Positions 1 to 8,720 of a DNA stretch of 52,410 nucleotides are shown here, piece by piece. Every line of letters starts with the position of its first letter. The stretch's first letter is position 1. A program made the translations under genes and the position numbers. The stretch spans positions 1 through 52,410 of the forward strand of contig JAKSIZ010000009.1 of assembly GCA_024398515.1 (NCBI GenBank). Direction: 5' to 3'. The notes beneath the pieces were generated by a model. It searched no databases. It saw only the letters and a program-made list of their open reading frames with translations, and was not told the origin of the DNA. This DNA is from Bacteroidaceae bacterium. Lineage in GTDB: Bacteria > Bacteroidota > Bacteroidia > Bacteroidales > Bacteroidaceae.

Positions 1-1388
1 GCTTCTTTTACCAGGAACGATACCCATTCATCCTCGCCGTAGTTGTCGTCGCTTCCGCCATTATCCTTAAACACCTTTTCTGCAACATAGGCGAAGTTCA
101 CGTCGTCGTATTTCTCGTTCACTTCCTGTGTCCATCCGGTAATGTCTCCCTGATTGATTAGATAGGTCGGGTCTTCTGCTGAAGGAATGTAAGAGATAAC
201 GACAGCAGGATTCAGTTCGTTCATACAAGTCGCTTCGGCATAGATTTTGCCCGACTTTGTGTCTTCCCAGCAGTCCTGTGAATAACCCCTTGCGTTGCAG
301 GTTGCATCACATTGCTCGTGCTTGGTGGTTGGGATGGTGAGTTGTGAATTAGAATATTTCAGTACATTGCCATCGTAACCGTAGTAAACAGTATTGTGAT
401 TGTTAACCAGCACAGGTGAAAGGTCGCTTCCCAATGTCTGGAACCATTTCTGACTGCCGTCCGTCACACCATGGTTCAATCGGTAGCAAACTTCTCCGCC
501 AGTAAAGGCTTCGGCATTCTTTACGTATGAATCATGAATCTTTGATGCAGGGCAGTTGTCCACCAGAAATCCGTAGATTTTGCCGCAGGTGGTATGTGGC
601 AGTGTATTGTCTTCGTCGGTAGCATCTTTCGGCCTTTCTCCATTATTTATCAGTGTAAAGCAATTTTCAATAGCATAGGTTACATTATTGTTGCTATATA
701 CCGAGCCGCAGATTCCGCCGAATTTTTCATTTTGAGTGACACCTTGAGCTCCAACCTTTGACTCATACGTTGATACTATACCAATGTTGTAGCAGTTGGC
801 GATGGATGCATTGACATAGCAAGAACCGGAGATTCCACCTGCATCATAATCGTGAGCCATTACGTATGCACCGCTCCAGCAGTTCTCAATCCGTCCGCTT
901 GCGAAGTCACCGCAGATACCGCCCACATGATCATGACCATAGAAGTAGCTATCCTTGACGCCGAGGTTGTGGATGCGTGCATTGCCAACAAGCTTGCCGA
1001 AAAGTCCCACGTTGTTCGTGCTTGGGTCATTGAAGTAAAGCCCGCTGATGGTGTGACCGTTACCGTTAAACTCACCTGCGTAATCTACAGTATGTCCACC
1101 TATCCGAGTCCATGCTGTGAAAGTATTGTCACTGTTGAGCCTGCCATCTCTGTCCAGCACATTCGCATTCATCGTAATGTCTTCCGTGAGTATGGCACAG
1201 GCAGATGCGTATTCGCTATTACTGTTCACATGCTCTGCAAACCACAACAGGTTTTCCAACGTAGCAATCTGGTAAGGATCGGCTTGTGAGCCGTTGCCTA
1301 CTGAAGGCTGGGTTCCTACTGCACTAGCAGTCATGCAGCACATCATCAGTACTGCTGAAAGTAAAAGTCTAAGAAAGTTTCTTTTCAT
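1..1388 (-). CDS. GLUG-motif secreted surface protein, N-terminal part
   Basis: The frame opens at an ATG (complement of 1386-1388) and stays open to the left edge, so 462 residues are visible and the C-terminus is missing. The first 23 residues form a signal peptide (MKRNFLRLLLSAVLMMCCMT then ASA). After it come a 'GNGHTISGLYFN' segment and GLUG-type units such as VGLFGKLVGNARIHNLGV and VGGICGDFASGRIENCW. Such units are known from Bacteroidetes surface proteins and adhesin-like beta-helices. The product is probably secreted or displayed at the cell surface; no enzymatic motif is visible. It follows thiL on the same strand after 59 bp. No TAnnTTTG box is seen in that gap, so its promoter is unclear. 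The reading frame is certain, the function unknown. Confidence 0.85.
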   Translation of the reverse strand, partial: MKRNFLRLLLSAVLMMCCMTASAVGTQPSVGNGSQADPYQIATLENLLWFAEHVNSNSEYASACAILTEDITMNANVLDRDGRLNSDNTFTAWTRIGGHTVDYAGEFNGNGHTISGLYFNDPSTNNVGLFGKLVGNARIHNLGVKDSYFYGHDHVGGICGDFASGRIENCWSGAYVMAHDYDAGGISGSCYVNASIANCYNIGIVSTYESKVGAQGVTQNEKFGGICGSVYSNNNVTYAIENCFTLINNGERPKDATDEDNTLPHTTCGKIYGFLVDNCPASKIHDSYVKNAEAFTGGEVCYRLNHGVTDGSQKWFQTLGSDLSPVLVNNHNTVYYGYDGNVLKYSNSQLTIPTTKHEQCDATCNARGYSQDCWEDTKSGKIYAEATCMNELNPAVVISYIPSAEDPTYLINQGDITGWTQEVNEKYDDVNFAYVAEKVFKDNGGSDDNYGEDEWVSFLVKE

Positions 1389-1447
1389 ATTTCTTATACT
1401 TATTAGTTAATTCTTTATACAACCTACATCATAAACTGTAGAACCAC

Positions 1448-2485
1448 CTAACCGCCTAACGGATTCCACCCTTGTGCTTTGAGGTCGAACTCGGATTCGT
1501 CGCGAGTGACGAGGATGCGACCAAACTTCTCCTCGGTGATGTAGCCTATGAGCTTCACGTCGGGCAGAGACTCCACCTTCTCCTTGTCGCCTATCGGAAC
1601 GGTGAACAGCAGTTCGTAGTCGTCGCCGCCATTGAGAGCACAGGTGGTGACGTTCATGTTCAGTTCCTCAGCCATGACTGCCGTCTGGTAGTCGATAGGG
1701 ATGTTTTTCTCATATACCCTACAGCCACAGCCACTCTGCGTGCAGATATGGATGAGTTCGCTGCTGAGACCATCGCTTATGTCCATCATCGCTGTAGGAT
1801 GGATGTTCATTGCGCGGAGTTGCTGAACGATGTCGCCGCGTGCCTCGGGCTTCATCTGCCGCTCAAGTAGGTATTCTTTCCCGCTGAAGTCGGGGTTAGC
1901 GTCAGGAGTCTTCTGCTCCTTCAGTTGCTGATAATATACGGTCTTCTCACGCTCAAGCAGCTGCAATCCCATGTAGGCTGCGCCCAAGTTACCCGACACA
2001 CAAATCAAGTCGGTAGGCTTGGCACCGTTGCGATAGACGATGTCGCCGTCCGACGCTTCGCCTATTGCTGTGATGCTGATGGCGAAGCCAGTGAGCGACG
2101 AAGTGGTGTCGCCGCCAACGATATCCACTCCCCACCTGTCGGCAGCAAGGCGAAGACCAGAGTAGAAGTCCTCCATGTCCTCGACAGTGAAGCGTTTGCT
2201 CAGAGCAATGTTTACCACGAGTTGCCTTGGAGTGCCGCCCATGGCGAAGATGTCGCTGAGGTTTACCATGGCAGCCTTATAGCCGAGATGCTTCATCGGC
2301 ATGTAGGTCAGGTCGAAATGAACGCCTTCCATCAGTAGGTCGGAGGTGACGAGGATCTGCTTGTCAGCGTAGTTAAGAACTGCACAATCGTCGCCTATAC
2401 CGCGGATTGTGCTATCGTTTTTCGGTTTTATGTCGTGAGTCAGATGCTTTATCAGCCCAAACTCACCTAATTTTGATATGTCCAT
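1448..2485 (-). CDS. thiL: thiamine-monophosphate kinase ThiL
   Basis: ThiL phosphorylates thiamine monophosphate with ATP to give thiamine diphosphate, the last step of cofactor synthesis, in the cytosol. The 345 residues fit the family (about 320-350). Family motifs are the N-terminal GIGDDCAV (29-36), TSDLLMEGVHFD, VNLSDIFAMGG and GGDTTSS near 125 in the AIRS-type N domain, then DISDGLSSEL in the C domain. The start lies 2 bp after the lpxK stop, so translation is probably coupled. With sppA and lpxK it forms a minus-strand operon. No thiamine (THI-box) riboswitch is seen in front of the operon. Confidence 0.95.
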   Translation of the reverse strand: MDISKLGEFGLIKHLTHDIKPKNDSTIRGIGDDCAVLNYADKQILVTSDLLMEGVHFDLTYMPMKHLGYKAAMVNLSDIFAMGGTPRQLVVNIALSKRFTVEDMEDFYSGLRLAADRWGVDIVGGDTTSSLTGFAISITAIGEASDGDIVYRNGAKPTDLICVSGNLGAAYMGLQLLEREKTVYYQQLKEQKTPDANPDFSGKEYLLERQMKPEARGDIVQQLRAMNIHPTAMMDISDGLSSELIHICTQSGCGCRVYEKNIPIDYQTAVMAEELNMNVTTCALNGGDDYELLFTVPIGDKEKVESLPDVKLIGYITEEKFGRILVTRDESEFDLKAQGWNPLGG

Positions 2486-2487
2486 TT

Positions 2488-3657
2488 TTACATTTCAAAG
2501 CTTATTACTTTTGGTTTTTCCTCAACTTTCTTCACTTCAACAACGGGAGTGTGCTCCTCTTCATGCTTTGTTATGACCACTTCTGCCGAAGAGTTCTGGC
2601 GTACATAGTCGGCAATAAGCTTGTTGAACTTGTCCTCCTGGTCGTTGATGATGCGTATTCCTATGGGCTGGGAAAAGATGTTTGCACGAACCTCAGGACT
2701 CAAGCCGGCGATTGATTTCAGTCGTGCCTCGTCCTTTTCAGTGGTGATAATCAACTTCGGTTCGGGCATACTGGCGAATGTTGCGTTAATGTCGGCGATG
2801 TCTTTCGGGAGGAAGTCGTGATGGTCGTCGAACATCAGCATTCGTATCTTGTTTGTCCTTGCGGCAATCTGCTCGTGGAGCGTTGCAGGAGCAGCGATGC
2901 CCGTGAGCATGAGAACGTTCATTTCCTCGATTTCATCGATAGATTTCACGTCAACACCCTTGTCGGGGAAAATCTTTTTCAGCGGCTTATAGTCGATTGT
3001 TGAGAAGAAAAGTTTCTGGTAAGGAAAGGCATCTATCGTCTTCGTAAGCACTCGGAAGTCGATAGGTTTCATTGTTGCAGGGCACTTTGTGATGATGATC
3101 ACGTCTGCCCTGTCGCGGCTGCTTGCCGGTTCGCGCAGCCGTCCTGCCGGCAACAGACGGTCATCATTGATCATATTATTGTAATCTACGAGCAGGATGT
3201 TGAGCCCTGGCTTCACGTAACGATGCTGATAGCAGTCGTCGAGAAGTATCACGTCGGGGCGTTTTTCGCTGCTCAAAGCCAACAGGCGTTCTATTCCATC
3301 GACTCTTTTTTCGTCAACGGCAACGGTGACTTCGGGGTATTTCTGCTTCACCTGAAAGGCTTCATCGCCTATTGACTCCATCGTCGTAGCATTGTCGGCA
3401 AGAAGAAATCCCTTAGTCTTGCGCTTGTATCCACGGCTGAGCACGGCAACCTTGCAGCTTTCCTGCAGCAACTCTATCAGATACTCAACGTGAGGAGTCT
3501 TGCCCGTACCGCCCACTGTGATGTTGCCGATGCCTATTACCGGAGCATCGAACTGACGGCTCTTCAAGATTTTCAGGTTGAAGAGTTCGTTTCTCACCCC
3601 TACAGCCAAGCCGTAGAGCCAGCTCAGCGGAATGAGTTTAGGGCTAATCTTGTCCAT
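2488..3657 (-). CDS. lpxK: tetraacyldisaccharide 4'-kinase LpxK
   Basis: LpxK adds the 4'-phosphate to the tetraacyldisaccharide precursor of lipid A at the inner membrane (Raetz pathway). The Walker A motif lies within GNITVGGTGKTPH (residues 44-56, lysine 53), and the N-terminal LSWLYGLAVGVRN segment matches the membrane-associated N-terminus of the family. The later LDDCYQHR region and the R-EP-SSRDRAD stretch are also typical. At 389 residues it is longer than the roughly 330 of the E. coli enzyme. The extra length is mainly a charged, Glu/Lys/Val-rich C-terminal tail of about 40 residues. It lies 36 bp downstream of sppA and 2 bp upstream of thiL. Confidence 0.95.
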   Translation of the reverse strand: MDKISPKLIPLSWLYGLAVGVRNELFNLKILKSRQFDAPVIGIGNITVGGTGKTPHVEYLIELLQESCKVAVLSRGYKRKTKGFLLADNATTMESIGDEAFQVKQKYPEVTVAVDEKRVDGIERLLALSSEKRPDVILLDDCYQHRYVKPGLNILLVDYNNMINDDRLLPAGRLREPASSRDRADVIIITKCPATMKPIDFRVLTKTIDAFPYQKLFFSTIDYKPLKKIFPDKGVDVKSIDEIEEMNVLMLTGIAAPATLHEQIAARTNKIRMLMFDDHHDFLPKDIADINATFASMPEPKLIITTEKDEARLKSIAGLSPEVRANIFSQPIGIRIINDQEDKFNKLIADYVRQNSSAEVVITKHEEEHTPVVEVKKVEEKPKVISFEM

Positions 3658-3693
3658 AATATTATTTGCAATTTGTAGAAAGAAACACGCGGA

Positions 3694-5472
3694 TTAGTTC
3701 ATGTTCATTACGTAAGGAAGCCTTGCCTGCACTGCACTCTGGTTGCGGATGTTCCTTATCATCATGAACGGACTGTAGAATTCGCCGAGTGTTGACTGCA
3801 TCTGCTCGTCGAGGATTGTGTTGCTGCCATTAGCCTTATCGAACAATGTCTCGAACCATTCCTTTTGTGCAGGGTAGTCTGACGTGTAGTATTCGTCAAT
3901 CTTAGCAAGCTTCGCAGCCTTTGCCACGGCATCGTCGAGAGTTCCAAGCTGGTCAACAAGCTTGAGTTGTATTGCGCGTTCGCCAGTATAGACGTGTCCT
4001 TGTGCGATGCTGTCAACTTGGTCGCGAGTCATTCCACGGCCGCCGCCAACACGTTTCAGGAACAGTTCATATCCACGCTGTATGTATTTGTCAAGCATCG
4101 ACATTTCCTCTTCGTTGAACGAACGTGCCATCAGATTGCCGAACGTACTGTTCTTGTTGGTCTTCACTTCCTCGAACTTCACGCCGAGTTTCTGCGTTAC
4201 GAGTTCGCTGAAGTCAGGGAACATGCCAAATATACCGATGGAACCTGTCAATGTTGTTGGCTCAGCAACAATCCAATTTGAGTTGCAGCTCATGTAATAA
4301 CCGCCACTTGCAGCCATGCCACCCATTGAAACGACAACTGGTTTCTCTTTCTTCAACTGTTCTACGGCACGCCAAATCTGCTCGGAAGCGTAAGCACTGC
4401 CGCCACCAGAATTGACACGGATAACAACTGCCTTGATGTTTTCGTCGTTTGCAAGGCTTGCAAGATCCTTCACAACATTGGCACCGACAATCATCTCACC
4501 GCCACCTCCGAGGAGCGAACTCTCTGTTTCAGTCTGCACAATATCGCCGTATGCGTAATATACAGCAATCTCGTCGCCTTCGTCGTCGCTCTCAAGATTG
4601 TTCACGTCAGTGTATGTCACCTGGTTAATATCGTCGTCCTCATCAATTCCCAGCATCTTCTTTATCTCCTTTACAGCCTCATCGGCATAGAGGAGTTTAT
4701 CAATCAACTTCTTTGAAATGTAATCATGCTGATCGGCAAACGTAATAAGGTTGTCGGCGTAAGCATTGAGCGAGTCAACAGAAATCTTCCTGCTCTTCGA
4801 TACATCTGCAAGTACATGATTCCAGATGCTTGTGATGTAATCCGTGATTTGTTCGCGATTTGCATCGCTCATCTTGTCGGCAACAAACATCTCAGGTGCG
4901 CTCTTGTAGGTTCCGACCTTTGCAAGCTGCACCTTTACGCCAAACTTTGCAAGCATATCCTTGAGCAACATCGGCTGCGAACCAATGCCGTGCCAATCAA
5001 GAGAGCCGTTAGGGTTCAGGAAGATTGACGTTCCTACCGTTGCGAGGTAATACGAAGCCTGGTCGTAGTTGTCGGCGTAGGAAACAATCCACTTGCCCGA
5101 CTTCTTGAAGTCTGCCAGTGCATCGTGAATAGCCTGAACACTTGCCCATGAGTCAGGAGAGAATGCCCCCACCTCTATATATATGCCGTCGATGTCGTCG
5201 TTGCCCTTCGCTTTCTTGATAGAGTTCAATACGACATCAAGTCCTATCGACGTACCGTTGCCCGTAAACAGGTCCATAGGATTCTCGCTACTACGTTCGG
5301 TAAGCGTACCGTTAAGGTTCAGCACCATCACCGAATTACTCTTTATCGACGGCGCTGCACTACCAGAGGCAATACTGCCCACAACTCCAACACAACATAC
5401 AAGACTCGTCACAGCAACCAGAATAATAATACCCAAAATGGTTGCCAACACTGATTTCCAAAAACTTGACAT
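3694..5472 (-). CDS. sppA: signal peptide peptidase SppA, 67K (long) type
   Basis: SppA is a membrane-anchored serine protease that degrades cleaved signal peptides. The best start is the ATG at 5470-5472 (MSSFWKSVLATILGII, 592 residues). The open frame extends further upstream but would run through the promoter at 5507-5538. An N-terminal membrane helix (about residues 6-32) is followed by two tandem SppA domains. The catalytic pair is visible: lysine 190 in KVGTYKSAPE in the first half and serine 389 in GGMAASGGYY in the second, as in the long E. coli-type enzyme. An acidic linker (IDEDDDIN and LESDDEGDE) separates the halves. It is the first gene of the sppA-lpxK-thiL unit. Confidence 0.95.
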   Translation of the reverse strand: MSSFWKSVLATILGIIILVAVTSLVCCVGVVGSIASGSAAPSIKSNSVMVLNLNGTLTERSSENPMDLFTGNGTSIGLDVVLNSIKKAKGNDDIDGIYIEVGAFSPDSWASVQAIHDALADFKKSGKWIVSYADNYDQASYYLATVGTSIFLNPNGSLDWHGIGSQPMLLKDMLAKFGVKVQLAKVGTYKSAPEMFVADKMSDANREQITDYITSIWNHVLADVSKSRKISVDSLNAYADNLITFADQHDYISKKLIDKLLYADEAVKEIKKMLGIDEDDDINQVTYTDVNNLESDDEGDEIAVYYAYGDIVQTETESSLLGGGGEMIVGANVVKDLASLANDENIKAVVIRVNSGGGSAYASEQIWRAVEQLKKEKPVVVSMGGMAASGGYYMSCNSNWIVAEPTTLTGSIGIFGMFPDFSELVTQKLGVKFEEVKTNKNSTFGNLMARSFNEEEMSMLDKYIQRGYELFLKRVGGGRGMTRDQVDSIAQGHVYTGERAIQLKLVDQLGTLDDAVAKAAKLAKIDEYYTSDYPAQKEWFETLFDKANGSNTILDEQMQSTLGEFYSPFMMIRNIRNQSAVQARLPYVMNMN

Positions 5473-5506
5473 AACAATAAATCTTTTTAATATTAAAAAT
5501 GTACGG

Positions 5507-5538
5507 CAAAAGTATATAATTTTTTTCAAACCACCAAA
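5507..5538 (-). promoter_or_regulatory. sppA operon promoter, Bacteroidetes type
   Basis: On the minus strand TTTG (complement of 5535-5538) is followed after exactly 20 bp by TACTTTTG (complement of 5507-5514). This matches the sigma-ABfr consensus TTTG-N19-21-TAnnTTTG. The expected transcript start near 5500 leaves a leader of roughly 28 nt before the sppA ATG at 5472. Confidence 0.75.
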
Positions 5539-5666
5539 TTTCTCGAAACAAATATATCTTTTTGCGGTTGTACGGTTTTGCGGTTTGCATAGATTCATAA
5601 GTATTATAAAATCCTTTACTTTCTTCGGCGACGTTGCACAACTTAAACGCTTAACTTGAAAAAAAA

Positions 5667-5698
5667 TTTGGAAATATGAAATTTGATTTGTACCTTTG
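5667..5698 (+). promoter_or_regulatory. promoter of the flavodoxin-like gene
   Basis: TTTG at 5667-5670 is followed after 20 bp by TACCTTTG at 5691-5698, a full match to the Bacteroidetes promoter consensus. It leads into a leader of about 115 nt that carries the GGTTATAAGG repeats. Just upstream, at 5645-5658, lies AAACGCTTAACTTG, similar to the arm of the triple-palindrome elements found elsewhere in the window. Confidence 0.75.
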
Positions 5699-5725
5699 CA
5701 AGGTCAAAGACAATATTTATAATGT

Positions 5726-5771
5726 AAGGCTATAAGGTCGTGAGGTTATAAGGTTATAAGGAACTAAGGAC
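5726..5771 (+). repeat. GGTTATAAGG-type short tandem repeat in a leader
   Basis: The leader carries degenerate repeats of (A/G)GGTTATAAGG. The segment TGAGGTTATAAGGTT recurs exactly at 35160-35174 in another intergenic region. Further down the leader, CTCAAAACCTC and AACCTCAAACC are complementary to the GAGGTT units, so the leader RNA could fold. Confidence 0.6.
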
Positions 5772-5821
5772 ATAAAAAACTCAAAACCTCAAGGCATAAA
5801 AACCTCAAACCATAAGAAAAT

Positions 5822-6364
5822 ATGAAAAAGATTTTATTTATTGCACTGGCACTTGTAACTGCACTGAGCAGTTGTGCACAAAAAGGAAAGAGTATGGAAA
5901 AGAAGACATTAGTAGCCTACTTCTCGGCTACAGGAACAACAAAAGCCGTTGCCGAACGACTTGCAAAGGCTGCAAAGGCCGATCTCTATGAGATTACGCC
6001 CGAACAACTTTACACCGACGCCGACTTGGATTGGCGCAATAAGGAAAGCCGTTCGTCTGTAGAAATGCAAAATCTCAACTCTCGCCCAAAGATAAAAGGC
6101 AGCGTTGAGAACATTGAACAATACGACAAAATCTACATCGGTTTCCCTATTTGGTGGTACACTTGCCCGACAATCATCAACACATTCATTGAAAGCTACG
6201 ACCTCAATGGCAAGACACTAATACCTTTCGCCACTTCAGGCAGCAGTACAATCGAAAAGACTTGCAACGACTTGAAGGCAAAATATCCTTCACTCACATG
6301 GAAAGAAGGCAAGCTAATGAACTCCATCACCGACAAAGAACTCAAAAAGTGGGCGAAAGAATAA
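5822..6364 (+). CDS. flavodoxin-like lipoprotein
   Basis: The 180-residue product begins with a lipoprotein signal peptide ending in ALSSC (lipidated Cys18), so it should be anchored outside the cytoplasmic membrane. The mature part is a flavodoxin fold. It has an FMN phosphate loop VAYFSATGTTKAVA around residues 32-45, the FPIWWYTCP segment around residues 103-111 that should stack on the flavin, and PFATSGSS near the isoalloxazine site. It belongs with the short 'flavodoxin_4'-type proteins of anaerobes. The redox partner is unknown. An extracytoplasmic flavodoxin is unusual but such lipoproteins do occur in Bacteroidales. It is a single-gene unit with its own promoter and a terminator at 6445-6486. 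Confidence 0.88.
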   Translation: MKKILFIALALVTALSSCAQKGKSMEKKTLVAYFSATGTTKAVAERLAKAAKADLYEITPEQLYTDADLDWRNKESRSSVEMQNLNSRPKIKGSVENIEQYDKIYIGFPIWWYTCPTIINTFIESYDLNGKTLIPFATSGSSTIEKTCNDLKAKYPSLTWKEGKLMNSITDKELKKWAKE

Positions 6365-6444
6365 GTAGAGATATGCATAGTTTAGTCTGACTTTGTGAGA
6401 GCAAGAGACTAAGACTTATGATTGAAGTCTGCTCGGCATAAAAC

Positions 6445-6486
6445 AAGAAACACCTTCTAACTTACGAGTTATTAGGTGTTTCTTTT
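6445..6486. terminator. bidirectional hairpin terminator
   Basis: AAGAAACACCT (6445-6455) pairs with AGGTGTTTCTT (6474-6484) as an 11-bp stem. An inner TAACT/AGTTA stem closes a TACG tetraloop at 6463-6466. T-rich sequence follows on both strands, so it can end the flavodoxin transcript (plus) and the tRNA-Leu transcript (minus), whose 3' end is at 6488. Confidence 0.8.
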
Positions 6487-6487
6487 G

Positions 6488-6569
6488 TACCCAGACCCGG
6501 GATCGAACCGGGATGGATTGCTCCACTGGTGTTTGAGACCAGCGCGTCTACCGATTCCGCCATCTGGGC
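6488..6569 (-). tRNA. tRNA-Leu (anticodon CAA)
   Basis: The minus strand reads a complete class II tRNA. The acceptor stem is GCCCAGA/TCTGGGT, with the G1-U72 pair also found in other bacterial tRNA-Leu. The anticodon stem CTGGT/ACCAG holds the loop CTCAAAC, giving anticodon CAA (UUG codons). A variable arm TGGA-GCAA-TCCA follows, then a T arm CCCGG-TTCGATC-CCGGG. The discriminator is A and CCA is not encoded. Confidence 0.97.
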
Positions 6570-6604
6570 ATAGCGTCTGAAGCACGAAAAACGTTGCTTT
6601 ACGC

Positions 6605-6638
6605 TTTTGCGGATGCAAAGGTAATAAATTATTGACAA
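6605..6638 (-). promoter_or_regulatory. tRNA-Leu promoter
   Basis: TACCTTTG lies on the minus strand at the complement of 6616-6623. The whole 34-bp stretch 6605-6638 (read on the minus strand) is identical to 34522-34555 in front of tRNA-Glu. It includes a TTG 12 bp upstream of the TAnnTTTG box and GCATCCGCAAAA just downstream. The expected transcript start is about 40 nt before the mature tRNA 5' end. Confidence 0.75.
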
Positions 6639-6728
6639 ACTGCAAGGATTATTTCAGTTTTTTTTAGATTTTATTGTATTTATGTTCATATTTTTCGTTT
6701 TCAAGGGGTGAAATTTGTGTTTTTTTCA

Positions 6729-6736
6729 TAACTTTG
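6729..6736 (+). promoter_or_regulatory. cysS promoter, -7 box
   Basis: TAACTTTG matches TAnnTTTG and lies 22 bp upstream of the cysS ATG. No TTTG sits at the preferred distance; one at 6714-6717 is only 11 bp upstream. Only the -7 element is therefore supported. Confidence 0.5.
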
Positions 6737-6758
6737 CGGCGAAATTCACTTATATAAT

Positions 6759-8267
6759 ATGGAACAGAAGTTTTTCGTTTATAACACACTGAGTAGAAGA
6801 AAGGAGTTGTTTGAACCTATAAATGCGCCTCACGTAGGCATGTACGTGTGCGGACCGACCGTCTATGGCGACCCACATCTCGGTCATGCTCGTCCGGCAA
6901 TAACGTTCGACATCCTTTTCCGCTACCTTAAGCATCTCGGTTACAAGGTTCGTTACGTGCGCAACATTACCGATGTGGGGCATTTAGAGCACGATGCCGA
7001 TGAGGGAGAAGACAAGATTGCAAAGAAGGCACGACTGGAACAGTTGGAGCCGATGGAGGTTGCACAGTACTACACCAACCGCTACCACAAGGCTATGGAA
7101 GCGCTCAACGTGCTGCCGCCGAGCATTGAACCTCACGCAACTGGGCATATTATCGAGCAGGAGGAACTGGTGAAAGAGATTCTGGCAAACGGTTTCGCAT
7201 ACGAAAGCGAGGGCAGTGTGTATTTCGATGTAGAGAAATACAATGCCAAATACCACTATGGAATACTCTCGAACCGCAACCTTGACGATGTGATAAACAA
7301 CTCTCGCGAGCTTGACGGAGTGGGTGAAAAGCGCAACCAAGTCGATTTTGCTTTGTGGAAAAAGGCGCAACCGGAGCATATAATGCACTGGCCAAGTCCT
7401 TGGAGTGAGGGTTTCCCTGGCTGGCATTGTGAGTGTACGGCGATGGGAAAGAAGTATCTCGGCACGAAATTCGACATTCACGGAGGCGGTATGGACCTCG
7501 TCTTTCCTCATCACGAGTGCGAAATAGCACAGGCAGTTGCCTCTCAAGGTGAGCAGATGGTAAAGTATTGGATGCACAATAACATGATAACCATCAACGG
7601 ACAGAAGATGGGAAAAAGCCTCGGAAACTTCATCACATTGGAGCAATTCTTCACAGGAAACCATAAGTCTCTCGTTCAGGCTTACTCGCCAATGACGATT
7701 AGATTCTTCATCTTACAGGCTCACTATCGCAGCACCGTCGATTTCTCTAACGAAGCATTACAAAGTTCGCAGAAGGGATTGGAAAGATTACTCGATGGAA
7801 TCGGCAATATTTCGCGTATCCAACCAAGCGCGACAACCGACGAGGCGACGAAAAAAGTGGTGTCCGAACTGCGCCAAAAATGCTACGATGCAATGAACGA
7901 CGACATGAACACGCAGATAGTAATCAGCCACCTTTTCGATGCTTGCCGAGTGATAAATACGCTGGTTGACAAGAAGGCGACGATAACTGCCGACGACCTC
8001 AAGGAAATGGATGAGACGACACGTCTGTTTGCGTTCGACATCCTCGGTCTTCAGACAGCACAACAGTCGGCTGCCGGCGGCCAGGGTGGAGGCGAAGCAA
8101 GAGAGGAAGCCTTCGGCAAGGCTATCGACATGCTGCTTGAACTCCGCGCACAGGCAAAGGCAAACAAGGACTGGGCAACGAGCGACAAGATTCGCGACGA
8201 CCTTGCTGCCTTCGGTTTTGAAGTGAAAGATACAAAGGACGGAGCCACTTGGAAGTTGAACAAGTAA
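6759..8267 (+). CDS. cysS: cysteinyl-tRNA synthetase
   Basis: CysRS charges tRNA-Cys with cysteine in the cytosol. The 502-residue protein has the class I HIGH motif as HLGH (residues 40-43) in [18 protein letters not shown], with zinc ligand Cys31. It also has WHCECTAMG and [14 protein letters not shown], which supply the other zinc-site residues, and a KMSKS-type motif [10 protein letters not shown] near residue 285. The C-terminal helical and anticodon-binding parts are complete. A Gly/Ala/Gln-rich linker ([16 protein letters not shown]) interrupts the C-terminal region. It has its own -7 box, and a triple-palindrome element follows about 130 bp after the stop. Confidence 0.97.
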   Translation: MEQKFFVYNTLSRRKELFEPINAPHVGMYVCGPTVYGDPHLGHARPAITFDILFRYLKHLGYKVRYVRNITDVGHLEHDADEGEDKIAKKARLEQLEPMEVAQYYTNRYHKAMEALNVLPPSIEPHATGHIIEQEELVKEILANGFAYESEGSVYFDVEKYNAKYHYGILSNRNLDDVINNSRELDGVGEKRNQVDFALWKKAQPEHIMHWPSPWSEGFPGWHCECTAMGKKYLGTKFDIHGGGMDLVFPHHECEIAQAVASQGEQMVKYWMHNNMITINGQKMGKSLGNFITLEQFFTGNHKSLVQAYSPMTIRFFILQAHYRSTVDFSNEALQSSQKGLERLLDGIGNISRIQPSATTDEATKKVVSELRQKCYDAMNDDMNTQIVISHLFDACRVINTLVDKKATITADDLKEMDETTRLFAFDILGLQTAQQSAAGGQGGGEAREEAFGKAIDMLLELRAQAKANKDWATSDKIRDDLAAFGFEVKDTKDGATWKLNK

Positions 8268-8394
8268 CGCCTCCGGACAGACTATCGTACCCTTATAAAG
8301 CCTTTTTTCTTACTTGCACAAACATGAAGACACCGATGTATCCTGCGGGTACAAACGTTGTCGATTCTTGACTTGTGCTTTAAGGCTTCAAAGA

Positions 8395-8519
8395 TTGAAC
8401 GCTTAACTCGGACAAACATTGCTGCAATGTTCGAGTCAACATTGCTGCAATGTTCGGACCAACATTGCTGCAATGTTTTTTTGCCCCAAGCGTTCGACCT
8501 CGGAAACCTAAGCGTTCAA
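8395..8519 (+). repeat. triple-palindrome element T1 (AACATTG core)
   Basis: Three identical 17-bp palindromes AACATTGCTGCAATGTT lie at 8415-8431, 8438-8454 and 8461-8477, separated by 6-nt spacers CGAGTC and CGGACC and followed by a T-run. The element is bounded by an exact 11-bp inverted repeat, TTGAACGCTTA (8395-8405) and TAAGCGTTCAA (8509-8519). A second partial right arm AAGCGTTCGA lies at 8488-8497. It occupies most of the non-coding stretch after cysS. In RNA each palindrome can fold on itself or pair with its neighbours. Confidence 0.9.
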
Positions 8520-8534
8520 CCTCGGAATTTCTTA

Positions 8535-8583
8535 ATCGGCTTGCCGCTTTCACAAAGCCTGAAAGGCGACTGAAAGAATGCTC
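8535..8583 (+). repeat. dispersed repeat shared with 48849-48893
   Basis: The 24 bp at 8535-8558 (ATCGGCTTGCCG then CTTTCACAAAGC) recur exactly, on the other strand, within 48849-48893. After a short variable part both continue with GCGACTGAAAGAA. It lies just outside the right arm of element T1. The function is unknown. Confidence 0.75.
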
Positions 8584-8720
8584 GAGTTCTCGAATAATAA
8601 CGTTCGCGGAGAGGAAAGAGAAAGAAGCATTCACGGGAAAATTTCACTAATTTAATAAACTTTTAAGATTTATTTAATTAAAAAATTAAATTAAATTGCC
8701 CTTTTTTGCGTATTTCTGTG

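Noticed and set aside
5473-5821. THI-box (TPP) riboswitch before the thiL-containing operon
   Set aside because: No conserved TPP riboswitch segments are seen in the sppA leader or elsewhere in this gap.
6984-7664. 226-codon minus-strand frame inside cysS
   Set aside because: It is antisense to the catalytic part of cysS, and its composition is unlike that of the neighbouring real genes.
8415-8477. CRISPR-like array (three repeats with spacers)
   Set aside because: The repeats are only 17 bp, the spacers 6 nt and there are no cas genes. The units are self-palindromic, and the same three-unit form recurs with other cores.
8358-8634. Short ORFs on both strands across element T1
   Set aside because: Their codons simply read the palindromes (for example repeated AAMF or LLQC words), and no start or conservation supports them.
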